Of a stretch of 64,000 nucleotides of DNA, positions 16,413 to 24,878 are shown one piece after another (positions within the stretch are counted from its first letter, which is position 1; the number at the start of each line of letters is the position of its first letter). The stretch is from assembly GCA_964521085.1 (NCBI GenBank), contig CAZFPL010000010.1, forward strand, positions 1 to 64,000. Reading direction: 5' to 3'. The position numbers were made by a program, and so were the translations under genes. A model generated the notes under the pieces. The model searched no databases. It saw nothing but the letters and a program-made list of their open reading frames with translations, and was not told the DNA's origin. The stretch is from JAFGKK01 sp964521085 (GTDB lineage: Bacteria > Chloroflexota > Anaerolineae > Anaerolineales > RBG-16-64-43).

Positions 16413-17311
16413 GGGGGGGGAATCCGCGGAATGGAGTCTGCGGATCTGGGGACTTTCCGGACGACCGCCCCATGCGCGATGGCATAAATCGACGCCACGG
16501 TTCGCTTCTTGTTCACTCCGGTGAAGTATCGACGATGAAGATCGTCGGCTGTCATATTTACAATTCGGCCGAAGCCCCGCGCCCGCAGAAACTCCTCGAT
16601 CGCACCCTCCGCGATGCCGAACGTCAATCCCTCCCCGGTGAACCGGCTGGACCGCTGCATCCGCGTAATCTCGGCGCGTTTCTCTTTCGAGGTCAGCGCC
16701 GAGGAATAGATATAGTCGAATACGATCGCACTTTCGGGAGCGGAATAATCTGTGACGAATTTCAACGTCTGATCGACCGCATCCGCGGTCAGGTAGGGTG
16801 TCACCCCTTCCCATATGAAAAGCGTCTTCTGTGTGGGATCATATCCCGCGGATAACATCTTCCGTAAATCCTCGGAGTTGAAATCGATCGGGATATAGGT
16901 CACATGCCCGGGCAGGCTGCCAAGAACGCGTTTAACCTTTTCGGTTTTTGCCCTCTGGGTGGCGGGATGATCCACTTCGAACACCCGAATTCCACTCCTC
17001 AATTCCTCGAAGCGGTATGCGCGCGAATCCAATCCCGCCCCCAGAAGAACCAGCTGCCCGATCCCGGCGGCAAGGTTTTCCGTGAGGCAATCATCCATGT
17101 ACCGGCAACGCGCCGTCATGAATCCCATCACGCCGGGACTTCTGCGCTCGGCGAAGCCGGCGAACATTTTTCCAAACCTGTAGAACACAGGATCGATAAA
17201 TTTTCCGGCCAGGGGATCGCTGCAGATCCTTTCGGTTTCGGGGCGCTCGTATTCCAGCGCCCGGATCAGGGCAATCCCCTGGGCGGTGATGCTGGTTTGG
17301 GATGTTTTCAT
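16409..17311 (-). CDS. SAM-dependent methyltransferase, leucine-carboxyl-methyltransferase-like (TIGR00027 type)
   Basis: A 300-residue protein with the subgroup's pattern: ALEYERPETERICSDPLA near the N-terminus, LVLLGAGLDSRAYRF (SAM-binding loop), VFEVDHPATQ and FIWEGVTPYL. These enzymes are named after leucine carboxyl methyltransferases, but their bacterial substrates are largely unknown. It overlaps the MFS gene by 4 bp (ATGA) and is last in a four-gene minus-strand unit. The C-terminal PPP is encoded by a run of at least nine G on the plus strand at 16412-16420, a place where slippage or a sequencing error could change the end. Confidence 0.85.
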   Translation of the reverse strand: MKTSQTSITAQGIALIRALEYERPETERICSDPLAGKFIDPVFYRFGKMFAGFAERRSPGVMGFMTARCRYMDDCLTENLAAGIGQLVLLGAGLDSRAYRFEELRSGIRVFEVDHPATQRAKTEKVKRVLGSLPGHVTYIPIDFNSEDLRKMLSAGYDPTQKTLFIWEGVTPYLTADAVDQTLKFVTDYSAPESAIVFDYIYSSALTSKEKRAEITRMQRSSRFTGEGLTFGIAEGAIEEFLRARGFGRIVNMTADDLHRRYFTGVNKKRTVASIYAIAHGAVVRKVPRSADSIPRIPPP

Positions 17312-18552
17312 GAGATGCCTCCGGAGGCGAGGGAAGCACTTCCCCCTGCGGTTCCATTCTTATCCGAGACAGAATCGGAGCGCGGCAGGAAGAAAAGCAG
17401 CCCCAGCGGCCCGGCTATGAGAAGCCACATGGTGGCGGCCAACCCAAAATGCTGCGCCAATCCGCCCAGGAGCAACGGGATGCCGCCGGCAAGGACCCCA
17501 AAAGACGAATCAATGGCCATCGCCGTGCCGGACCGGCCGGGAAGGGCGGCATACAACCGTGCTTTCGGAATGGCATACCAACCTGCGTTCCACAAGCCCA
17601 TGAACGCCAACAACAAAAATTTTATGCCGGTCCACGGCGCCAGCAGGAATGCGGAATACAAACCGAGCATGACAAGCGCGCTTATCCGCAAATATTGCAT
17701 GGGATTCACACGCTTCAGCAGCGGGATGAGAAGCGTATTTCCGAGGATCCCAACCCCGCTCCAAACCGCGACCATCAGAACCGCCGTGGCGGACGGTAAG
17801 TGTGCGACATCGGTGCCATAAAGAGCGATAAAACCGAGCAGGACATCCAGCATGAGGTCGCCCAGCGCCAGCAGAACCAACCAGCGGAGGACTTCCCTGC
17901 GATGGATGGCGGACCAGAAATTCGAAATCAATTCGCGAAATTTAGGTCGTTCCTCCCCCGTCGGTGAAGCCGGAAACCGGCGGGACGCAAGCGCTAGGGT
18001 TAAAAGGAGAGCGCCCGCGGCGAAAAGGAAAAATGGGATGCGCCAGCTCCCGCCGACGGAAAGGATTACCGCCAACAGGATCGGTCCGGCGACCACGCCC
18101 AGTGAACCGGCCAGAGTCCAGCGTGCCATCGCCAGTTCGCGGCGATCGGGGTTCAGATCCATGAGTGTGGCCTGCGACAGCCCGACAAAGGCTCCCGAGG
18201 ATGGGGAGGAAAGGATCAACACGGCTATAAGCAGAATGAATGAAGTGGAGACGCCCAACGTCAGCATGGCCGCCAGGAAACACACGCCGCCGGCGAGGAT
18301 GATCTGTCTGCGATGCCCAAGATCCCCAAGCAAGCCGAGCGCCGGCTCGACAATATTCCCAAGCATGAGCGGCAATCCAACCAGCAGGCCGATCTGCGCG
18401 TAGGTCAGGTTCAGGTCGTCGCGGATGGCCGGCCAGGCCGCCCCGATGGTGCCGTAGGCAAGTTCGTCGAGGAATTCGATTGCCAGAAAAAACGCCGCGA
18501 GACCTGCGGGAACAGCCAGGCGTCGGAGAAGGTTTCGGGAAGGGGGATTCAT
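17308..18552 (-). CDS. Major facilitator superfamily transporter
   Basis: 414 residues with about twelve membrane segments. The loop after TM2 reads GLLGDLGHRRQII, the MFS signature, and the loop between halves is charged (RRFPASPTGEERPKFRE). Substrate cannot be told; the drug/sugar-efflux-like groups are the closest impression. The neighbours, a YbaK-like deacylase and a methyltransferase translated with it, do not name a substrate. Confidence 0.82.
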   Translation of the reverse strand: MNPPSRNLLRRLAVPAGLAAFFLAIEFLDELAYGTIGAAWPAIRDDLNLTYAQIGLLVGLPLMLGNIVEPALGLLGDLGHRRQIILAGGVCFLAAMLTLGVSTSFILLIAVLILSSPSSGAFVGLSQATLMDLNPDRRELAMARWTLAGSLGVVAGPILLAVILSVGGSWRIPFFLFAAGALLLTLALASRRFPASPTGEERPKFRELISNFWSAIHRREVLRWLVLLALGDLMLDVLLGFIALYGTDVAHLPSATAVLMVAVWSGVGILGNTLLIPLLKRVNPMQYLRISALVMLGLYSAFLLAPWTGIKFLLLAFMGLWNAGWYAIPKARLYAALPGRSGTAMAIDSSFGVLAGGIPLLLGGLAQHFGLAATMWLLIAGPLGLLFFLPRSDSVSDKNGTAGGSASLASGGIS

Positions 18553-18594
18553 TTCTGCAAAAGAGAGGACTCAGAAGGCTTTTCCGGCGGGGGA

Positions 18595-19086
18595 TTATTC
18601 CGGATCCGCGAGCCGGATGAATTTCCCGCCGGTAAGCTGGACGAGTTGCGAAGGTGTCAGGCGGAACATTGCGTTTTCGCTTCCGGCGGCAGCCCAGATT
18701 TCCCCGCGGGCGGACAAGGATTCGTCGATGACCACAGCCAGCGGGGTGCGAAGCCCGACCGGCGCAACGCCGCCGACCGGGAAGCCTGTCTGGGAGAGGA
18801 CGAATTCAGGTGACGCCATCTCCAGTTCCTCGCCGACCGCATGCGCCAGCAAATCGAGATTCACGCGATGGGCGCCGCTGACTTCCGCCAGATAGGCGCT
18901 GCCGGTTTGCTTTCCTCGAAACACGAGTGATTTTACGATCGCTCCGGTCTCACAACCGAGGGCGAGGGCCGCATCCCTGGCCGATCGCGCGCTGTGGGCA
19001 AGCCGGATCACCTGCAATCCCAACCCCGACCGGTCGAGTGCGGCTTGCACGGTTTGCACCGCCGGTTCGGGCCGGGGTTCTACCAA
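18595..19086 (-). CDS. YbaK/EbsC-type aminoacyl-tRNA deacylase
   Basis: About 164 residues of the YbaK/ProX fold: ALGCETGAIVKSLVFRG contains the conserved Lys of the editing site, followed by HRVNLDLLA and TGFPVGGVAPVG, the family's glycine-rich loop. Such proteins hydrolyse mischarged tRNA (for example Cys-tRNAPro). I use a TTG start at 19086: it has GGAGG nine nt upstream, gives the normal family length and overlaps the upstream stop by 7 bp. The longer frame to 19170 lies inside the neighbouring LysM gene and is rejected. Confidence 0.8.
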   Translation of the reverse strand: MVEPRPEPAVQTVQAALDRSGLGLQVIRLAHSARSARDAALALGCETGAIVKSLVFRGKQTGSAYLAEVSGAHRVNLDLLAHAVGEELEMASPEFVLSQTGFPVGGVAPVGLRTPLAVVIDESLSARGEIWAAAGSENAMFRLTPSQLVQLTGGKFIRLADPE

Positions 19087-19874
19087 CGCGAGATCCTCCG
19101 GGGTTTCAGCATGGAGTAGATCATGAAGCCGGCACCGCCCAGCATGGCCAGGCCGATCAAACCAATCCACAGCGAGCCGCTGCCTCCGCCGTCATCATTA
19201 TTCTTGGTATCGGGTTCATTCCCCTGCACTGCGAAACTGATCTTTGCCGTGGCGCCCGGATCCAGGGTCAGGGATTTGTTCATCTCCGCCGTCGGATTGT
19301 AATTTTTCGGCGCGGCAGCCGCGATGTTGTACCTCCCGGCGGGAATGTCCACGAAACAATACTCCTGGGTCGGATCGTCAATGGTGTGATTCCCGACCTC
19401 GGTGCCGTCGATCAGCGCCACGCTGACCTGGCCGCCGGCCACAAGTCCCTCCGTATCTTCCTTCTGCGAGCCGTCACCGTTGGAGTCGTTGAAAAAGGAA
19501 ACGCAGATGGTTCCCTTTCCGGTTGCGGGCAGAGGCGAAGGGGTGCCGGTCGGCTGGAAGGCGAGGGTCGGTTCGGCGTAGGTCGGTGTGATGATGCCAA
19601 TAATCAATGTCGTCCCGACCTGCAGGGGATCTTCGCGGCGGATGTTGTTCAGACGCTCCAATTCATCGATCGGAACGCCGGTGATCGCGGAGATCTTCCA
19701 CAGCGTATCGCCCTCCTGCACCGTATAGAGAATTCTTCCGTCCTCCAAAGGGGTGGCGGTTTTATACGCGGTGGGCTGGAACGCGCCTATCTCCGACGGG
19801 CCGGCAAGCGCCGGGATGACGGCGATCGTCAACAGGAAAACTGCGACAAGAATCGAAGACAGCAAAGTTCGCAT
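19080..19874 (-). CDS. LysM surface protein with SdrD-like B-type domain and C-terminal membrane anchor
   Basis: 264 residues: a Sec signal peptide (MRTLLSSILVAVFLLTIAVIPALAG), a LysM module (LYTVQEGDTLWKISAITGVPIDELERLNNI), a Thr/Pro linker, then a beta-sandwich segment with a Ca-binding-like loop FFNDSNGDGSQKEDTEGL and PAGRYNI, typical of SdrD_B/Cna_B repeats. It ends with a Gly/Asp linker, a membrane segment (LWIGLIGLAMLGGAGFMIYSML) and basic residues, so it is tethered at the C-terminus and faces outward. The ATG at 19874 is preceded by GAGGGA; the extra N-terminal frame to 19940 has no signal-like character. First gene of a four-gene minus-strand unit. Confidence 0.85.
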   Translation of the reverse strand: MRTLLSSILVAVFLLTIAVIPALAGPSEIGAFQPTAYKTATPLEDGRILYTVQEGDTLWKISAITGVPIDELERLNNIRREDPLQVGTTLIIGIITPTYAEPTLAFQPTGTPSPLPATGKGTICVSFFNDSNGDGSQKEDTEGLVAGGQVSVALIDGTEVGNHTIDDPTQEYCFVDIPAGRYNIAAAAPKNYNPTAEMNKSLTLDPGATAKISFAVQGNEPDTKNNDDGGGSGSLWIGLIGLAMLGGAGFMIYSMLKPRRISRW

Positions 19875-19913
19875 GAGAATCCCTCGATTGAAAGTAGAAG
19901 ATCGGACGAAGGG

Positions 19914-19942
19914 ATTATAGCCTCTTCGCGGAGAGGTCACTA
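19914..19942 (-). promoter_or_regulatory. Candidate promoter of the LysM/YbaK/MFS unit
   Basis: On the minus strand a perfect TATAAT (plus-strand 19914-19919) has TAGTGA 17 bp upstream (19937-19942). It lies 40 bp before the ATG at 19874. The -10 is strong, the -35 weak. Confidence 0.45.
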
Positions 19943-20027
19943 GCCCGGCGAATGCGGCGGATTATAAGGGATTTTTCGGCTTAAGTCCGGAAGTGTGAGG
20001 GGTGGATTTTTTTTAGGGAACCTATTT

Positions 20028-20182
20028 TTTAATGCAAAGGCGCGGGGGCGCAAAGAGGATCATTTTAAACTCTTCTTGCTTAATTCCACGCGGGTCAGAC
20101 TCCGGTCGCTGAAATTTTAATTCAAGCCGGTCATAAAAAAGGTTTATCCATGTTATCCGTTGTTCTTCTGTGTATTCCGTGG
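20028..20182. repeat. Gene-free stretch with a dispersed-repeat-like sequence
   Basis: The gap of about 308 bp (19875-20182) contains no gene. Besides the promoter, it holds sequence of the type gcaaaggcgcgggggcgcaaag (20035-20056) and ttctgtgtattccgtggtt (20165-20183), motifs I associate with dispersed intergenic repeats in environmental bacterial genomes. Only one copy is in the window, so repeat status is an inference. Confidence 0.4.
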
Positions 20183-20407
20183 TTAAAACAATCCCCGCAG
20201 GATGATCAACAGCCCCAACACGGCCAGCGGGATGCCGATAATCGCGCCGACAACGGTAAGGGAGACCACTCCCCCTACGAGTATCAGCGCGGCTCCGATG
20301 ATCACCGCCACCAGGCGGCCGGTCAGCGCGATCAATCCGGCGAGCAGTTTCCAGAGGGCGACGAACGGCCAGAGGATCCAATGAGTGTGGCGTTTGTGAT
20401 GCGGCAT
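20183..20407 (-). CDS. Small two-TM membrane protein
   Basis: 74 residues: a His/Lys-rich start (MPHHKRHTHW) followed by two glycine-rich membrane segments (LWKLLAGLIALTGRLVAVIIGAALILVGG and VVGAIIGIPLAVLGLLIILRGLF). No family recognised, though small proteins with this layout are frequent in Anaerolineae. The ATG at 20407 has a GGGAAAA upstream; an in-frame start at 20431 adds eight residues. The His-rich N-terminus could bind metal, but this is only a composition-based remark. Confidence 0.6.
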   Translation of the reverse strand: MPHHKRHTHWILWPFVALWKLLAGLIALTGRLVAVIIGAALILVGGVVSLTVVGAIIGIPLAVLGLLIILRGLF

Positions 20408-20482
20408 GGTTTTCCCTTTCGGCGTGCACAAGTTTAGTTAACCATCCATACGAGGAGTGGGAAAAAACGGTTGCAAGAGGGA

Positions 20483-21523
20483 TTATGGGTTGGTGGCTTT
20501 CTGGATCAGTCGATGCAGATCGTCGCGGGTCCCGAGGGCGAAAATCTGCATCCCTTCGACGAGGCGGGTATCCGGACCGGGGCGCTGATATGTCGTCGAC
20601 CCCGGGTTCTTATACGCGAGCACGGTGACATCCAGCTGGAATTTGGATCTGGCCTCGGACAGGGTTAATCCCCCCATGGCGGAGGCTTTGCCGACCGTCA
20701 CCTGTTCGACCAGCCATTCCATCCCACCTACAAAGGCCACTTCGTCGAGAAAATCCGCGACATCCGGACGGAGCAGCATCGTCACCATGCGCCGGCCCGA
20801 AAGGCTGTAGGGCAGGAGGACGCGGTTCGCGCCGGCGCGCAGGAGTTTCTTTTCCGACTCTTCGAAGTTGGCGCGGGCGATAATATACAAATCCGGATTA
20901 AGACCGCGGGCGGTCAACGCGATATACACGTTCTCGGCATCCGAATCGAGCGCGGCGACCAAGCCGCGTGCGCGGCGGATTCCGGCCTCTTCCAGCAGAT
21001 TCTCATTGGCGGCGTTGCCCTGCAAGGCCAGGTAACCACTGCGGCGTGTGAGCTCCATCCGCTCCGAATCCTTTTCGAGAATGACGAAGGGAACGCCTTC
21101 GGATTTCAAATCCTGCGCCACGAACCTTCCCACCCGGCCGAATCCGCAGACGATGATATGCTGGGTCAACGCGTCCATCATTTTTCGTCTCCTTTGTTCC
21201 ATCCAATGCGCGCGCCACTGGCCCGATACCAAATAATCCACGCTCGCCGTAACCGCATACGCGGCGATCCCGCCGCCGCCCAGGATCAGCAGCATGGTGA
21301 ATACCCGGCCGGCCGGAGAAAGCGTATGCACCTCTCCAAATCCGACCGTGGTCAGTGTGATCACAGTCATGTAGAGGGAATCCAGCAGGCTGAATCCTTC
21401 CAATAAGCGGAATCCAGCGACACCGATGCACACCAATAAGACAAGCGCGATGACGGCTCGCAAAAGGTAATTAATCGGATTTCGCGTATTCTTCGATTCC
21501 AAGCCGAGCTCCGGGGAGGGCAA
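20483..21523 (-). CDS. Two-TM potassium channel with RCK (TrkA-N/TrkA-C) domains
   Basis: A 346-residue K+ channel subunit: TM1 about 20-40, pore helix and selectivity filter TVGFGE at 59-64, TM2 about 75-95, then an RCK domain beginning HIIVCGFGRVGRFVAQDL (Rossmann nucleotide-binding loop) and a TrkA-C-like domain from about 255. The architecture is that of MthK/GsuK-type ligand-gated channels in the cytoplasmic membrane; nucleotide or Ca2+ gating is inferred. The filter reads TVGFG, where phenylalanine replaces the tyrosine of TVGYG, a tolerated variant in prokaryotes. Alone between the small membrane protein and the Rrf2 gene. Confidence 0.92.
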   Translation of the reverse strand: MPSPELGLESKNTRNPINYLLRAVIALVLLVCIGVAGFRLLEGFSLLDSLYMTVITLTTVGFGEVHTLSPAGRVFTMLLILGGGGIAAYAVTASVDYLVSGQWRAHWMEQRRRKMMDALTQHIIVCGFGRVGRFVAQDLKSEGVPFVILEKDSERMELTRRSGYLALQGNAANENLLEEAGIRRARGLVAALDSDAENVYIALTARGLNPDLYIIARANFEESEKKLLRAGANRVLLPYSLSGRRMVTMLLRPDVADFLDEVAFVGGMEWLVEQVTVGKASAMGGLTLSEARSKFQLDVTVLAYKNPGSTTYQRPGPDTRLVEGMQIFALGTRDDLHRLIQKATNP

Positions 21524-21571
21524 CGGCGGCGGAGAACCTGGGAAGAGAGAACGGTTAACCGGTTTGTTTTA

Positions 21572-22003
21572 TTACGATGCAGGAGCCGCAACGACGTCGG
21601 CTGGTTCCTTCACCAACTGGTGGAAGGTGATTTCTTTCAGCCGGGAAACCAATTCCTCCTGCAGTCTGCACCATACCGGGCCCACGAGGCATTCCTTTCC
21701 GAACTGGCAGATGGAAAGGTCGAGGGCGCATTCGTTGATGGAGAGGGGGCCGTCGATGGCTTCGATCACTTCCAGGAGCGTGATCTCGACGGACGGTCGA
21801 GCCAGCGTGACCCCTCCGCGCGCACCGCGGGAGGTGTTCACCAACCCGGCGACGGAAAGCTGGGAGATGATCTTGGCGAGAAACGAAGGGGGGATGTGCT
21901 TGGCTTCGGCGATGATGTTGGTTGGTGCCCGGCCCTTTTTCTCGTTTTCCGCCAGATACAGGATTGCTCGGATGGCGTAGTCAGCCTGGCGTGTGATTTC
22001 CAT
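21572..22003 (-). CDS. Rrf2 family transcriptional regulator with IscR-like cysteines
   Basis: 143 residues: an N-terminal winged helix starting MEITRQADYAIRAILYLAE, the wing RGARGGVTLARP, and then Cys residues in CALDLSICQFGKEC, i.e. three cysteines in the spacing seen in Rrf2 proteins that bind an Fe-S cluster, plus another Cys in VWCRL. A redox, iron or NO response is therefore likely. The nearest targets are itself and the divergent ugd operon. Its promoter is listed separately. Confidence 0.88.
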   Translation of the reverse strand: MEITRQADYAIRAILYLAENEKKGRAPTNIIAEAKHIPPSFLAKIISQLSVAGLVNTSRGARGGVTLARPSVEITLLEVIEAIDGPLSINECALDLSICQFGKECLVGPVWCRLQEELVSRLKEITFHQLVKEPADVVAAPAS

Positions 22004-22035
22004 GGCAGCCTTCTTGGGTTTTCTGGATGGGAAAT

Positions 22036-22064
22036 ATCATATTCCACCTTTTCGTTTGCGGCAA
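22036..22064 (-). promoter_or_regulatory. Promoter of the Rrf2 regulator
   Basis: On the minus strand TTGCCG (plus 22059-22064) and TATGAT (plus 22036-22041) are separated by exactly 17 bp and lie 33 bp before the ATG at 22003. Confidence 0.6.
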
Positions 22065-22205
22065 GTGGCAACCTTCCTGTGCCTGTGAGCGCCGGGGCCG
22101 GTTTCCCAGGGGAGGCTTGTAACCAAGGCTTTTTCTTATCTTGAGAAATAGAATACAATCCAGGATGCCGCCTCCCGCGGCGTTTGACCCTTAATTGGAG
22201 GTTTA

Positions 22206-23555
22206 ATGAAGGATATCTGCGTCATCGGGGTGGGATACGTCGGATTGGTGACCGCGGCTGGATTCTCCGACCTCGGCAATCGGGTGACCGCCCTGGACAT
22301 CAATGAAGAGCGGGTCCGGAACCTCCGTAAAGGAGTCCTGCCGATCTATGAACCGGGTTTGGAGGAAGTCGTCCGCCGCAATGTACAGGCCGGGAGGCTT
22401 TCCTTCACCACATCCTATGAAGAGGGTTTGGAGAAAGCGGATTTTGCGTTTATCGCGGTCGGAACGCCGGAGGGTGTCGACGGCGAAGCGGACCTGCGCT
22501 ACGTTCGTGGCGCGTCGGAATCCATCGCCGAGGCGATGGGCCGGCCGCTTATCGTGGTCAACAAATCCACCGTCCCGGTCGGTACGGGAGATTGGGTGGC
22601 CGAGATCATCCGCTCGCACCTGACCAAGCCGCTGGGGTTCTCGGTCGTCTCGTGCCCTGAGTTCCTGCGGGAGGGTTCCGCCTTATCGGATTTCCTCAAT
22701 CCGGCGCGCACGGTGCTTGGATCGATGGACCGGGAAGCCGCCGAGAAAGTAGCGCAGCTTCACATATCCCTGCGGGCGCCGATCATGATCACCGATCTGC
22801 GCACGGCGGAGATGATCAAATACGCCTCCAACGCTTTCCTGTCGACGAAAATCTCCTTTATCAACGAGATCGCCAACATCTGCGAGGCGCTGGGCGCAGA
22901 CGTCAAGGAAGTGGCCAGCGGAATGGGCTACGACCCGCGGATTGGACGGCAGTTCCTGGAGGCCGGGATCGGCTACGGCGGATCCTGCTTTCCCAAAGAC
23001 GTAAAAGCACTCGCCCATATGGCTTCGGTGCAGGGACGGAATCCGCAGCTGTTGCAGGCGGTGATGGATATCAACGACGACCGTCTGCGGATTCTGGTCG
23101 AGCATATGGAATCGCTGTTGGGAAAAATCGAGAAAAAGGAAATCGGATTGTTGGGGCTGGCCTTCAAATCCAACACCGACGATATCCGCGAAGCCCCCGC
23201 GCAGAAGGTGGCCGTGTTGCTTCAGGAGCGGGGCGCCGCGGTGCGCGCGTACGATCCGGTGGCGATGGACAATGCCGGGCGGGTGATGCCCGGCGTGCGC
23301 ATGTGTCCGGATCCCTATACCCTGGCCGAAGGGGCGGATGCGCTCGTGGTGGTCACCGATTGGAACGAATTCAAGCAGCTTGATCTGCCGAAAATCCGAA
23401 GCCTCATGCGCAATCCCAACCTGATCGACGGACGGAATATCTACGAACCGGAGGAGATGAAGGCGCTCGGCTTCCGCTACCGGGGGATCGGGCGCGGGTA
23501 TAACGGAGTGAATACTCCGGCGCAGCCGACCGGCGGGAAGGACCGGCCGCGATGA
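22206..23555 (+). CDS. ugd: UDP-glucose 6-dehydrogenase
   Basis: Oxidises UDP-glucose to UDP-glucuronate with two NAD+. The 449-residue protein opens with VIGVGYVGLVTAAGF (Rossmann loop), has FLREGSALSDFLNP and the catalytic Cys261 in GYGGSCFPKD, and a C-terminal second nucleotide domain with GLAFKSNTDDIREAPA. It supplies UDP-glucuronate for surface polymers or glycolipids. A TACAAT at 22154-22159 is a possible -10; GGAGG lies just before the ATG. Its last codons overlap the next gene (ATGA), so ugd and the M16 peptidase are translationally coupled, an unusual pairing. Confidence 0.95.
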   Translation: MKDICVIGVGYVGLVTAAGFSDLGNRVTALDINEERVRNLRKGVLPIYEPGLEEVVRRNVQAGRLSFTTSYEEGLEKADFAFIAVGTPEGVDGEADLRYVRGASESIAEAMGRPLIVVNKSTVPVGTGDWVAEIIRSHLTKPLGFSVVSCPEFLREGSALSDFLNPARTVLGSMDREAAEKVAQLHISLRAPIMITDLRTAEMIKYASNAFLSTKISFINEIANICEALGADVKEVASGMGYDPRIGRQFLEAGIGYGGSCFPKDVKALAHMASVQGRNPQLLQAVMDINDDRLRILVEHMESLLGKIEKKEIGLLGLAFKSNTDDIREAPAQKVAVLLQERGAAVRAYDPVAMDNAGRVMPGVRMCPDPYTLAEGADALVVVTDWNEFKQLDLPKIRSLMRNPNLIDGRNIYEPEEMKALGFRYRGIGRGYNGVNTPAQPTGGKDRPR

Positions 23556-24862
23556 GCGCAGGGCGGGTCCACCGCGCCCGGCTGCGCAACGGACTCCTGG
23601 TGCTGCTCAAGGAGATCCACGCCGCGCCGCTGATCAGCTTGTGGACGTGGTACCGCGTGGGCTCACGCAACGAACGCGCCGGACAGACCGGCATCTCGCA
23701 CTGGGTGGAGCACATGCAATTCAAAGGCTCGCCCTCCTTCCCGGCCGGCAGTCTGGACCGGGCGGTCTCGCGCGAGGGCGGGGTGTGGAACGCAATGACC
23801 TGGCTGGATTGGACCGCCTATTTCGAAACCCTGCCCGCCGATCGGATCGACCTCGGGCTGCGTCTGGAAGCCGACCGTATGGTCAACAGCTTCTTCGCCC
23901 CCAAAGAGGTCACCTCCGAACGAACGGTGATCATCTCCGAACGCCAAGGCTACGAAAACGAACCGACCTTCCGGCTTTCCGAAGAAGTCCAGGCCGCCGC
24001 CTTCCGCGTGCATTCGTACCATCACGAGGTCGTCGGGGATGTGGCGGATCTCTCCTCGATGATGCGGGACGATCTCTACGGCCATTACCGGACGTATTAT
24101 GTTCCCAACAACGCCTTGGTGGCGGTGGCCGGGGATTTCCAGGCCCGGGTGATGCTGGACCGAATCCGCCAGTTATTCGGAGGAATATCCACCGGACCTC
24201 CGCCGTCGCAGAACGCACGCGCGGAACCCGCGCAACGGGGCGAACGCCGCGTCTCTGTGGAAGGGCCCGGCGAGACCGCCTATGTGGAGGTGGCGTACCA
24301 TGCGCCCGCCGCGGGCGATCCGGATTTCTTCCCGATGATCGTCCTTGACAGCGTGCTGGCCGGCCCGAGCAACTTCAATATGTTCAGCGGCGGAATCTCG
24401 AACAAGACCTCCCGCTTATACCGCGCCCTCGTGGAAACCGAGCTGGCGGCGGGGGTGAGCGGCGGTCTGGCGGCGACGATGGACCCGTACCTCTATTCCA
24501 TCACCGCCACGGTTCGCAACGGGAAAACCCCGGAGCAGGTGCTGGCAGCCCTGGATGCGGAACTGCGGCGCATGGTGGACGGCCCGGTTCGCCGGGAGGA
24601 GATGGAGCGCGCGATGAAACAGGCGCGCGCCATCTTCGCCTATGGCAGCGAGACGGTGACCAATCAGGCGTTCTGGATGGGATACGCCGAGATGTTCGCG
24701 TCGATCGACTGGTTCGAAAATTATCTCGCCTCGCTCGCCGCGGTGACGACCGACGACGTGCAGCGTGTGGCGCGCAAGGTGCTGGCCAAACGCAATCGGA
24801 CGGTGGGTTTTTATCTGCCGACAGGCGCGGACAACCAACCCGTTCCGGATACAGACCGCTGA
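23552..24862 (+). CDS. M16 family zinc peptidase, catalytic subunit
   Basis: 436 residues with the inverted zinc motif HWVEH (His50, Glu53, His54) and the third ligand Glu130 exactly 76 residues after His54, as in active M16 proteases such as mitochondrial processing peptidase beta and PqqF relatives. No signal peptide, so a cytoplasmic or membrane-associated role is expected. It overlaps ugd by 4 bp and is followed 16 bp later by a second M16 protein, giving the usual active/inactive pair. Confidence 0.93.
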   Translation: MSAGRVHRARLRNGLLVLLKEIHAAPLISLWTWYRVGSRNERAGQTGISHWVEHMQFKGSPSFPAGSLDRAVSREGGVWNAMTWLDWTAYFETLPADRIDLGLRLEADRMVNSFFAPKEVTSERTVIISERQGYENEPTFRLSEEVQAAAFRVHSYHHEVVGDVADLSSMMRDDLYGHYRTYYVPNNALVAVAGDFQARVMLDRIRQLFGGISTGPPPSQNARAEPAQRGERRVSVEGPGETAYVEVAYHAPAAGDPDFFPMIVLDSVLAGPSNFNMFSGGISNKTSRLYRALVETELAAGVSGGLAATMDPYLYSITATVRNGKTPEQVLAALDAELRRMVDGPVRREEMERAMKQARAIFAYGSETVTNQAFWMGYAEMFASIDWFENYLASLAAVTTDDVQRVARKVLAKRNRTVGFYLPTGADNQPVPDTDR

Positions 24863-24878
24863 AGTGCGGAGAAGCGTG

